From positions 115,727,432 to 115,791,431 of the forward strand of contig CM019831.1 in the NCBI GenBank assembly GCA_009763385.1: a stretch of 64,000 bases of DNA. Reading direction: 5' to 3'. This DNA comes from Coix lacryma-jobi var. lacryma-jobi. Taxonomy: Eukaryota; Streptophyta; Magnoliopsida; Poales; Poaceae. Of this stretch, positions 44,842 to 53,725 are shown one piece after another. A program made the translations under genes and the position numbers. The notes below the pieces were generated by a model, which was not told the origin of the DNA, did not search any database, and was given only the letters and a program-made list of their open reading frames with translations. Every line of letters begins with the position of its first letter. The stretch's first letter is position 1.

Positions 44842-46830
44842 CCCATAGACCGCCCTTGCCGCCTCTGAGTAGTCAGTGAGGCGGGAGTGGACGCTGGAGT
44901 TGGTGTACGCGTCGGCGGGACCGTCGGGTTTGTAGGAGGTCTCCGCTGCCGTGGCCTTGGCCTTGTGGGACATGGCGTATGCCTGCAACGTGCCGCAAGG
45001 CTGGCCACCATGTGCCGCCGACTGTGAGGAAGACAACAAGATGATTAGCATTCAGGCAACATTTGAGCGAGGAATTGATAAAGTCTTTCACGTACCCAAG
45101 CTTGTGCGTACTCGGCGAGGTTGCGGTTGCCCTGGTGGTGTGGTACACCTGGCATCTGCAGACGCGCCTCCCGGGCCTCGGCATGGTGGGCCGCCCACTA
45201 TTCGGATAGCCACCGGTCCACGATCATCTCCCAGCACTCGGGAAACGACTGGCACCATTGAGGGATAGCCACAATATACACATCGACTCCTGGATAGACA
45301 AAATTCTGTCGAATTTCGGCTAGCCCAAGATTAGGTGTCAGCCTCGTTACTCCAGGGTCGAACCAATGGCATTTGAACATGACAGGATTCAAAGGCTTTT
45401 CACCGTGAAATGAAAGTTCATATATTTCTTCAATTCTTCCATAGTAGTCACGGTTGTCATTGCCTGGAGTACAAACTCCACTATTTGTGGTTTTTCGATT
45501 GGGCCAACTCTGCTCGTAGCTTGATGTGTGGAAGCAAAATCCATTCACGTCGTAACCGTTAAATGACTTGACCCTACGGTCAAAGCCTTTTGCAACCTGT
45601 CTCAGCTCTTGACTCATAGACGCATCGGTTTGAGCCTGCAAGGTGAAGCAAGATATATCGTTATACGGTCAGAACGTAAGAGCAAGTTGGAACGTCAGAC
45701 TAAGTACGACCTTGGTTGGACGGTACCTTTTGTCGGAACCAAGAAATGAAATCAGGCCTCCCTTGCCCTGCACCATTTGCAATTAGGGTTTCAGCTGCCG
45801 CATCAGAAAGAGGCTTTGGTCTATTTGTGAACAAATGAAGAAATTCATTGTACGAAACAAAAAAAATGGTGTTGGGAAGTGACGGCGAATTGGATGAAGA
45901 TAGATAACAACTTACCCCATGTATGGGTCCAGCTCATCAAGGTTGGTAAGCACGTATAGCATGATCTTTCGCCACTCTTCATAGTTCAACTGCTTAACTG
46001 CGGATCCACTTGCCGTGCCGAGTTGGCCTCGAAAAAGGCTAAGAGTCGATTCATTTTCTCCAGCATTGTAACGAGGGGGTGGATTATGCACGCTAGGAAC
46101 GTTCTCGGAGTAGTATTCTTCAGTGAAGTTGGACACCTCCTCCAGAATGAATGCCTCTGCATTGGAAGCCTCAATTTTGGCTCTGTTTCTACATTTCTTG
46201 CGAAGAGTCTTCATATTTATCGGAGTGAAGAAGCCTGGTGGAAAGATTTTCTCCAGCTTACAAAGCAACACAGGTGCAGCTTTCTCCAAGTCATCAATGA
46301 CGGACCGAGATATCTCCATGGCACATAGCTGGTGGAAGAAATAGCTCAACTCTGTCAGGACAACCCACATAGGCTCAGGAACATAGCCTCGAACCATCGC
46401 CGGAAGAAGCCGCTCGATCCATACGTGGAAGTCATGACTCTTCATCCCTAGGACTCGCAGAGTAGATAAGTTGACTCCTCTCGTTAGATTCGCTGCATAT
46501 CCATCAGGGAATGTCAATGTCTGGATCCACTGAAGTATTTCTTTCCTTTGTGGCCTGCCCAAGACGAAACCGACCTTGGGCCGTGTCCATCTCCTGCCGG
46601 GCTGAGGAGGCAGCATCTCTTGCTTTGGTCTATCGCACAACAGTGCCAGGTCTAGTCTAGCCTTAGGGTTGTCCTTAGACTTTTCAGTGTCCATAAGTGT
46701 TCCCCAAAGCGACTCGGCGATGTTCTTTTCAGTGTGCATTACATCAATGTTATCATAGTGATCATATGCGGAGATCTCAGGGTTTCAACCATCTTGCGCC
46801 ACCACTTGCTCCAAATATTCCTAAATTTTT
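44842..46830 (-). pseudogene. CACTA-6 TNP2 transposase, 3' exons
   Basis: TNP2 binds element ends and catalyses excision and insertion. On the minus strand an exon from about 46830 (after an in-frame TGA near 46790) to 45919 encodes the DUF4218-like region (NIDVMHTEKNIAESLWG, MKSHDFHVWIERLLP, EKIFPPGFFTPI). It ends at a GTAAGT donor. A second exon (about 45866-45729, LFTNRPKPLSDAAAETLI) has a GTACCG donor. A third (about 45640-45101) holds the DUF4216-like region (VNGFCFHTSSYEQ, DYYGRIEEIYEL, FKCHWFDP) with an in-frame TAG at about 45197. The fourth starts after a CCTCACAG acceptor at about 45028 and is cut by Sire-2. The large N-terminal catalytic part is gone. Confidence 0.85.
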
Positions 46831-47204
46831 TTCATAGCATCTACATGCTATGTTAAGGTCTCTCGTCTATTTTCATGATTTTCCGACTTCGTTTGTATTT
46901 TTAATAATTTTAAATCCAATCTCACGCAACTTGGTCGCCGTGTCTCGTGCACGAGACGGTCGAGTTTCCGCGCCTGTCCTTGGATACGGCGTCCAAATAT
47001 CCTCAGAAGAATGAATATCATTTTTCGAATCACTGATTTTTATTATTTCATGCACCTGCAGTTCAAACGTGCGTCCCGCGGAAAAAATCAAGAAATTAAA
47101 GAAAATGGCGAAATATAGTAAGAGTTATGGAAAATACTAACAAATTTGAAATCTTGGCTCGTAGTACTGTAGGAAGGCCACATAAAAATTTAAGAGCAAA
47201 ACAA
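46831..47204. other. CACTA-6 noncoding stretch between the deletion break and subterminal repeats
   Basis: No coding similarity is seen. It probably derives from 5' sequence of the element joined to TNP2 by internal deletion. Confidence 0.5.
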
Positions 47205-47580
47205 CAACAAAAAAAAATCTTTGTCGAGAGCCTCCTAAAGCCCTCGGCAAGCTTGCCGAGCCGAGGGCCAGGGCCAGGGCTCTCGACAAACAATTTATTA
47301 AAAAAAATACAAGCCTTTGCCGAGAGCCTAACATCGGAGCCTAACATCGGACTATCGGCAAAGGTAACGGCGCAAGGGGAGCCGTTAGCGAGGGTTTCGT
47401 TTGCCGAGGTTCGTTCTATGCCGAAGGCTCGGCTCTCGGCATAGGTTCTCTTTGTCGAGAGCCTCGCTTTGCCGAGAGTCGGACCCTCGGCATATGAGTA
47501 TTTGCCGAGATCCTTATTATGCCGAGGCTTGGCTCTCGGCAAAGAAAGGGACGCTCGGCAAACACTCGTCTCCGGTAGTG
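47205..47580 (-). repeat. Subterminal repeats and terminus of CACTA-6
   Basis: Some 15 copies of TGCCGAGAGC/GCTCTCGGCA-type motifs occur in both orientations, ending in the CACTACCGGAGACGAGTG terminus. Such arrays are the binding sites for the element's own accessory protein in En/Spm-type elements. Confidence 0.88.
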
Positions 47581-47827
47581 ATATCCGATAACGCTGTTTA
47601 TCGGTGAACACGAGAGATTTTTAAAATTCCGGAGAAACAACCCAGCCTTCTCCCTCAACCCGATTCCCATATCTTTTGCTGGGCCGGCCGGCCAAAATGA
47701 CACAGTTTTGTACTTTTGTTAGAGCCCAACTAATCACACCCTAATTGATCGAGGGCTAGGGCTCACCTCGTTGGAAAGCAGCCGCCGATCCGCCATTCGT
47801 GATCGAGCACCATTACTGACAACGAAA
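47581..47827 (+). promoter_or_regulatory. Upstream region of the DUF1618-like gene
   Basis: This 247-bp stretch lies between the CACTA-6 terminus and the first usable ATG. I see no clear TATA box; it may be the leader, with the promoter displaced by CACTA-6. Confidence 0.35.
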
Positions 47828-48531
47828 ATGATGAGCCGGATTCCTCCTGTGCATCGTTTCGCCGCGCTGATGAGCCGCCTCAGCCTCACATGCCGAGCCT
47901 CGATTGCCCCAAGATGCAGCCACCGGAGGCTGCTCTCAGATTATTCGCCGGCAGCGGCGCCGCCGTCGCCAAAGAACCGCGATGGGTGATGCTGAACAGC
48001 TACGGCTGCTACTGCCCCGACGACTCATCATTCGCTACCGACAACGCCAGCACCGTCGCGGAGTGCCGCACATCCAAAGGCCGACGCGTGCGCGTCTCCT
48101 TCAGATGCGCCGCGCCGCCGTCGAGCTCCTACCTCCACTACGACTTCCAGGACAGCGCGCGTGTCGCGGAGGAGCAGGAGGACGACCGCGTCAGAGTCGT
48201 CGCGGCGCACGGGGAGCTGGTCCTCCTGGAGATGCGTAACCGTCGATCATGTTCTGTTTCTGCGGAGGACTACTTCGTGTACAGGTCGGCAGGCGCCGTC
48301 CGGCCGCCGTCGCTGTCTCTGCTCCCTATTCCAGAGTTTCCGACCAAGCCCGACAGCGTCCCTCGCTCCTACATATGCCGCCCAAGGCTGAACACTGGGG
48401 TCATCGGTCTGCTGCGGCGTGGAGAGAACGATCTCCTTGTAGTCCACGTCGAGCTGTGGTACAATCGCGACGAGGCACGGGAAATGGCCGTGTTCTGTGT
48501 GCTCCGCCCCGGCACCGGCATGCGCCGGTGG
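47828..48531 (+). pseudogene. DUF1618-like gene, first part
   Basis: The protein resembles the grass DUF1618 family of unknown function: PRWVMLNSYGCYCPDDSS, a Cys/Arg segment, the two-strand core, then ICRPRLNTGVIGLLRRGEND and ELWYNRDEAREMAVFCVLRPGTGMRRW. The in-frame ATG for this part is 47890. An upstream ATG at 47828 encodes an organelle-presequence-like segment (MMSRIPPVHRFAAL) in another frame that would join near 47970, so a one-base indel probably separates them. The frame stops at 48537, just inside the CACTA-7 insertion. The family assignment rests on remembered motif pattern. Confidence 0.65.
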
Positions 48532-49522
48532 CACTAGTACACAACGATACTGCACAGACGGTTGTAGACTCATTTGTACAGGCGTTTTTCTCAACCGCCT
48601 GCGCTGGGGGCCAGTAGAAATAGGACCACACCACAGGCGGTTGACTTAGCAAACCGCCTATAGGCATTTCTACAGGCGGTTGACTTAGCAAACCGCCCGT
48701 GAAAATGGGCATTTCCACAGGCGGTTGACTTAGAGTTAGAGAACCGCCAGTGGAAAAACTTTTTGAAAAAGCCAAAAATAAATAGGAAAAAAATATTTTA
48801 ATTACGGTGAGGACCTCACTGCCAAGCGTCAAGCGTCCGTCTCCGTCGAAGTCGCAAGTCGCAAGTCATGATATTTTTCGCGCAAAATACGCGGCTAGCG
48901 CGGCCGGTGGGATTCGAATCCACAACCTCAGCTTCGCGCGAAGCCTCCTCTAACACTGCACCACACACTCACATGTGTTCAAATACCCCTTCGGTTCCCC
49001 ACATATTATACAAACCCGAGTGTAATTTGCTTGTTTGAGGTTCTAAACGATTTTAAATCAAAAAATTGTCAACTACAAAGTTTCGTAACTTTTCGAGACG
49101 AACAACTTTTGTATTGGTCATTTCTCCATCCGAGGTCGTTTACAAAATTTGAATTTCAAATTTGACACCATTCAAACATACTTTTCGATGACAAGATGAC
49201 TTCAAATTAAAAAGTTATAATTTACAAAGTTTCATAACTTTTTGAGACGAACAACTTTTATTTTAGGTGTTTTCTCATCCGAGATAGTTTAAAAAAATCA
49301 AATTTTAAAAAACACATCTATTTCTACTGGCGGTTGTCTTAACGAACCGCCTGTAGAAATCCATTTCTACAGGCGGTTGTCTTAACAAACCGCCTGTAGA
49401 AATCCATTTCTACAGGCGGTTCTAGACTTGAGATCCACCGATTCATTTCTACAGGCGCGTGGTAACTCAAACCGCCAGTAAAAAAAATTGAGGCGCTAGA
49501 AAAAATCATCATTCTACTAGCG
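48532..49522. mobile_element. CACTA-7: 991-bp non-autonomous CACTA element in the DUF1618-like gene
   Basis: The left terminus is CACTAGTACACAACG. The right terminus TTCTACTAGCG is a mutated reverse complement. Flanking triplets TGG (48529-48531) and TAG (49523-49525) differ at one base. Subterminal repeats of ACAGGCGGTT and AACCGCCTGT are present at both ends (48555-48750 and 49325-49475). It has no coding capacity. Coding similarity to DUF1618 resumes right after it, though removal leaves the phase two bases off. Confidence 0.82.
48893..48975 (-). repeat. tRNA-like segment inside CACTA-7
   Basis: On the minus strand a TGGTGCAGTGTTAG sequence resembles a pol III A box. It is followed by a short stem and by GTGGATTCGAATCCCAC, which matches a T-arm with B box. 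The spacing is tRNA-like. No complete cloverleaf or acceptor stem is evident, so this is a decayed tRNA-derived sequence or a chance resemblance, not a tRNA gene. Confidence 0.4.
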
Positions 49523-49525
49523 TAG

Positions 49526-49634
49526 CGTGGGAGGTCATGGAGCCGGTGCCCACCACTCATCAATACGTTTGGGAGTCACTGTCACCCAAGAACGTCATCT
49601 GCGTCGGTGACCGGTTCCTATGCTATGTCTACCA
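49526..49634 (+). pseudogene. DUF1618-like gene, middle part
   Basis: This short block between two insertions encodes WEVMEPVPTTHQYVWESL and then VICVGDRFLCYVY, the central DUF1618 signature before the second insertion. Its last nine bases TGTCTACCA are the left target copy of MULE-8. Confidence 0.62.
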
Positions 49635-50912
49635 GGGTTTTTTTTACCAACCGGATTAACAAAATCGCCGGCCTCCGGTAGCGGCTTACCGGTCCGGTTT
49701 GACCTGTAACCGCCAGGTACCGGCCAGTTTGAAGTTTGAATTCAAACGCCTCAATTGTTCGGTTTTGCAGCGGTAGACCGATCGGTTTGGGGCGGTTACC
49801 GACCGGTTAGCTCGGTAACCGGACCAAACCGGTGGGTTGTCTTTTTTTTATCGGACAAAAATGATTTTTTGGTACTTCCTTTGGACATATAGATATAAAA
49901 AAGACCGCACAATGCGGCAATAAATTCATTGTCTCGAAAACCCGCCCCGCGCGCTACAATGCACAACCTCCGCCCCGCGCGCTGCCAAATGCTGCTTCAA
50001 TCTTGTTGCACCACCGCCCCTTTTGTCAGGTGACAATAATTGCACCGCCACCCGGGAGCGGGATTTTCACCGTGCTCCCAGACAACGTCTTTGTGTCTGC
50101 CCGACATTGTCTACCTGCATAAACAGACAACACAAAATCACACCCACGTAAATTTTATCTATACAATATATAAAAAAAAATATGCATCCTAACACAAATC
50201 ATACCTCAAATCCTAAATCCTAAACAAATTAAATACATCATAAATTAAATCGTACCCTAAACCTAAACCTAACCCTAACCCTAACCCTAACCATTCATCC
50301 TAATTTCTAACACAGATCTTGCCTAACTACAACAATCCTAACACAAAACTACACCCAAAACATATAGCTACTTAACTAAAATACCAAAAAAAAGGGGGGA
50401 AAACTTACCTGCGGAACCGAGCTAACCGCTCGGTAACCGAACGCAATCGCTCGGTTACCGAGCCGCCGGAGCGGCTTGCCGAGGGCGCGTCGCCGGAGCG
50501 GTTACCGCTCGCTCCCGCTCGGTAACCGAGCCTAACCGAGCGGTTAGCCGGCGGCGGCGAGCGGACGGCGGCGCTGGGGGCGGAGGGCAGGGAGCGGGGC
50601 GCGGATAAGGCTCGAGAAGGCACCCTTCTGCCCCCCCGCCCGGCCACGAGCCGTTTTGTGCCCGTGAGCGCCTAATGGGCCTCATGGGCCTTAACGGGCC
50701 GTTTTTTTTTCAAACTTCCAAACGTCCAAATGAATACTAAACGAACTCCAATTTGAAAAATTTTTATACCATTGGTTTTATACCATTGTCTTTTTTTTCA
50801 AATTTTCAAATTTTAAATTCAAATTTGATAACCGGCTTATATGGTAACCGGACCGGCCCGGTTGGACCGGTTACCGACCGGTTCGTGGGTTACCGTTCCG
50901 GTAAGAAAAACC
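49635..50912. mobile_element. MULE-8: 1278-bp Mutator-like insertion in the DUF1618-like gene
   Basis: The ends GGGTTTTTTTTACC and (reverse complement of the right end) GGTTTTTCTTACCGG are inverted. The flanking 9-mers TGTCTACCA (49626-49634) and TATCTACTA (50913-50921) match at seven positions, and removing one copy keeps the gene's frame. A 9-bp target fits Mutator-like elements. The interior has no transposase. It has CGGTAACCG-type palindromes (49650-49830 and 50400-50560), a CCCTAA tract at 50250-50295 and GC-rich sequence. Confidence 0.72.
50245..50298. repeat. Short telomere-like CCCTAA tract in MULE-8
   Basis: Roughly six tandem CCTAAA/CCCTAA units occur. The tract is interstitial, surrounded by transposon sequence, and too short to be a telomere. 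Confidence 0.8.
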
Positions 50913-51543
50913 TATCTACTACGGGAGCGACTTCTCGCTGTGCGACATGGCTGACGAGGCAAGACCCAAGGTGCGTTACGTAGGTCTGCCTCCGGAGGTG
51001 TGCCGCTGCAGCTACGGCTATGACTACAACCCCTGATGAGGGTCCAACGCATGGGCGCCGCCGCCGGCGACGGCAGCGTGAGGTTCGTCAGCATCCACCC
51101 ACACTGCTGCAGGAGCGTCGACCCCAACGCCGACATGTACAGCAATGACCGGGTCCGCTACGACTGCTGCTGCCGTGAGCGCGAGACGACATGCTTGCAC
51201 CCCCGCTTCGTCTTCACTATCAAGACCTGGACGATGAATCTGCTCAGCGTGGACGACGACGAGCGATTGGAGTGGGTGGAAGACGGGGAGATCGACGGCG
51301 AGGAGATCTGGGCGCTTCCGGGATACGAGGGCCTGCCGCAGGCGATTCCCGAGTGGCCCTTCGTGTGCCCGGACAAACCCAATGTCGTCTGCTTTTTGGT
51401 CTCCAATTATCACTTCACCAGGGACGTCCGTAATTTATGGATGGTTCACCTCAACATCACTACCAAAACGCTGCTGTCAGTCGTCCAGCTGGGAGAGATA
51501 CAGTACGACTACTATCATTTACCGGCAGAATTTCAGTACTAAC
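50913..51543 (+). pseudogene. DUF1618-like gene, C-terminal part
   Basis: The sequence resumes in phase (YGSDFSLCDMADEARPKVRY, LPPEVCRCSYGYDYNP) and stops at a TGA near 51034. The rest lies one frame over from 51036: MGAAAGDGSVRFVSIHPHCC, FTIKTWTMNLLS, W-rich core, then FLVSNYHFTRDVRNLWMVHLNI, ending at TAA 51541-51543. A small indel near 51034 therefore adds to the damage of the two insertions. The C-terminal block is otherwise open and well preserved. Confidence 0.65.
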
Positions 51544-52189
51544 CACAGAACGTACACCTGGTACTGATAGGCTCGTAAAATTAATTAAGCTCCTAGTTAC
51601 TTATTCAAGATTGTAATTAACCATTACTGGATCCCAGATAGTTAGTTGCAAAATTTGAAGTTTGAGCTGGTCATCATATCGGAAGCATGTATAATCATTT
51701 TTTGCATGGTTTGTATCGCCGTGCAATCCAAACATTTGCGCGAGGTCATTTGAAAAAATATTGCCATCCAGCTATTCCTTTTAAAAGTTGACGCTTCGTG
51801 TCTCACGCTATTTCTTAGCACTACTACATCATGGATATAATTTTCAGTAGATGGTGTTTGACTAAGATCGGATTGTGATTAACGAGTAGATCTTGCTTTC
51901 CCTCATTAGTTACAAAATCTACGGAATAATCAATGTATATAGCAGTACTACACGTTTTAGAAGTGAAGTTAAAATTCTTTTTCTATTTTAGTTAATGGAC
52001 TAGGTAGCATGGCCGTGTGTTGCTATGGCTCCGTCCATAGACAAAAGGTCAAAAAGATGGACACAAGAAATATGCAACTGGACCGGGACCAGTACCTTCA
52101 GGTACATGAACAACACTAATATTTGATTATTTTTGGACTAATTTATTCTAATTTGATCTTATATGTGAAATACTTGATGACATGTAGAT
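51544..52189. other. Stretch with no gene between the DUF1618-like gene and CACTA-9
   Basis: AT-rich, with no coding similarity. A CACTACTACATCATGG at 51819 could be a CACTA terminus for the fragment to the right, but it lacks subterminal repeats. Confidence 0.4.
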
Positions 52190-53215
52190 GATTCTCCCCT
52201 GTGTGCCACGCCTATCCCGAGTATTGGGCGATGATCGTGGACAAGTGGTTGTCCGAAGAATGGGTCCAGCAGCACAACGAGGCCCGGATGCGGCGTATGC
52301 AGATGGTAGGTGTACCACACCATCAAGGCAGCCGCAACCTCGCCGGATACAGAGTATCATGGCTATGCAAATTCATCTATCTATTCGATCGCTCGGTTTT
52401 GCCTGATTTCTAATCATCTTGTTGTCTTTCTCGCAGTCGGCCGCACATGGTGGCCAGTCTTGCTCCACCTTGCTTGTAGGCATGGGCTATGTCCCACAAG
52501 GGCAAGGCGACATCCGACGTCTCCTACAACCCGGAGGACCCACCCGAGACGTACACCAATGCGAGCATCCACTTCCGCCTCAACGAGTATACGTCAGCGA
52601 CAAGGTCGATCCATGGGTCTGAGCACGATCCGAGCACTCAGGACGACATTGACCCAGAGCTCGTCATGAGGCTAGGAGGAGGCAGGAAGCATGAGCGGTG
52701 GCATCTTCGACGCGACCTCTACTCCCTCTCTCTCCCAGATCAGAGCACAGAGCATGAGTGAAAGCGCCCCCATACGCCAACAGCACTCACCTGCACAGCA
52801 GCGTGTCGATGTACTCCAGGTTATTCCTCTTTTATTCAACGTACATTGATCTTTTATCTTTGCATTATTATAGTCCCAGCTAGAAGAAGAATGGAGGCAA
52901 CGTCAGGTAGAGCACGAGATGATGCAGAACCGGTTGGCGATTGAGAGGCCGAGTGAGAGGCCCAAGAAAGAAGATGCAGGCTGATTCATCAGTTCGTGTC
53001 CAGGATGGGGGCCCAAAGTGGTCTACAGTTGCCAGCTATGCTACTCGCTCCACCTTTGCCTGATGCTGCAGTTACTCCGGTGAGTATGAATGTTTATTGT
53101 TTTCGTTCCTGCTTTGCTTGTCTCACACATGCAATATCTCCTACTTTGTGCAACCTCTGTCGGCGGGTTCTAATAACTCACCTGATGCGCTAGTTTGACC
53201 AGGGAGCGATCAAGG
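52190..53215 (+). mobile_element. CACTA-9: plus-strand CACTA fragment cut by CACTA-10
   Basis: The fragment matches the 3' part of the CACTA-6 transposase gene on the opposite strand. It encodes CHAYPEYWAMIVDKWLSEEW, MVGVPHHQGSRNLAGY, and after a CTCGCAG acceptor (about 52437) SAAHGG, MSHKGKATSDVSYNPEDPPETYTNASIHFRL and an acidic end near 52761. A further exon-like piece follows a TTATTATAG acceptor (SQLEEEWRQRQVEHEMM, about 52877). The splice donor present in CACTA-6 (GG|GTACGTG) is GG|CTATGC here. The right end is the CACTA-10 terminus at 53216. Confidence 0.75.
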
Positions 53216-53430
53216 CACTACTACAGAAACATGCCTTTAACCCCGGTCGGCAAGGGCCTTTAGCCCCGGTTGCAGAGCCAGGACTACGCTTCCGGGACTA
53301 AAGGCCCCCCCTTTAGTCCCGGCTCCGGCCACCGGGGCTAAAGCCGGGACTAAAGGGTGCTGCCAGCGGTGCACCGCAGCAGCACCCTTTAGCCCCGGCT
53401 GGTATTACCAGCCGGGACTAAAGGGTCCCC
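53216..53430. repeat. CACTA-10 terminus with TTTAGTCCCGG subterminal hairpins
   Basis: About eight copies of CTTTAG(T/C)CCCGG occur in alternating orientation. They include a near-perfect hairpin CTTTAGCCCCGGCTGGTATT, then ACCAGCCGGGACTAAAG, at about 53389-53425. Confidence 0.88.
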
Positions 53431-53725
53431 TGGTTTTTTCCTTTTTATTTTCATTTCAGTTCTGTTTTCAGTTTTGTTTATTTATTTAATAGGTTTTCCA
53501 ATATATATTCTTTGCTGCTAATATATTAGCAACATAACACAATAAGCTTATTGCATGCATATATAATTGAACTATAGAACTATATATATATATAAAAAAA
53601 TATATGTACATAAAATTACAAGCAATATACATATAGAAGTTGTCCAAATATATATCTACACAAGTTGTAGTCCAAAGTTAGTACTGTAAACCTATTACAA
53701 GTTGTACTCCATCTAAAGATCTACA
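53431..53725. other. AT-rich spacer in CACTA-10 downstream of the Ulp1-domain gene
   Basis: Contains TATATA microsatellite sequence at 53570-53600. No gene; probably the 3' untranslated and trailer sequence of the minus-strand gene. Confidence 0.5.

Larger units (their letters stand above)
44842..47580 (-). mobile_element. CACTA-6: deleted CACTA (En/Spm) element, host of Sire-2
   Basis: The right end reads, on the minus strand, CACTACCGGAGACGAGTG, a CACTA terminus, next to subterminal TGCCGAGAGC repeats. Inside lie the 3' exons of a TNP2-type transposase. The N-terminal half of TNP2 is missing between about 46830 and the subterminal region. The left side is cut by the Sire-2 3' LTR at 44841 and the rest of the element is outside the window. 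The 3-bp target right of the end would be ATA (47581-47583). Confidence 0.88.

Noticed and set aside
48895..48975. A functional tRNA gene
   Set aside because: Only A-box-like and T-arm-like parts are present. No acceptor stem pairing or anticodon arm is convincing.
50245..50298. CCCTAA repeat as a chromosome end
   Set aside because: The tract is only about 50 bp and lies inside a transposon insertion with coding sequence on both sides.
51819..51834. CACTACTACATCATGG as the 5' terminus of CACTA-9
   Set aside because: It resembles a CACTA start, but there are no subterminal repeats after it and no matching target triplet can be tested inside the window.
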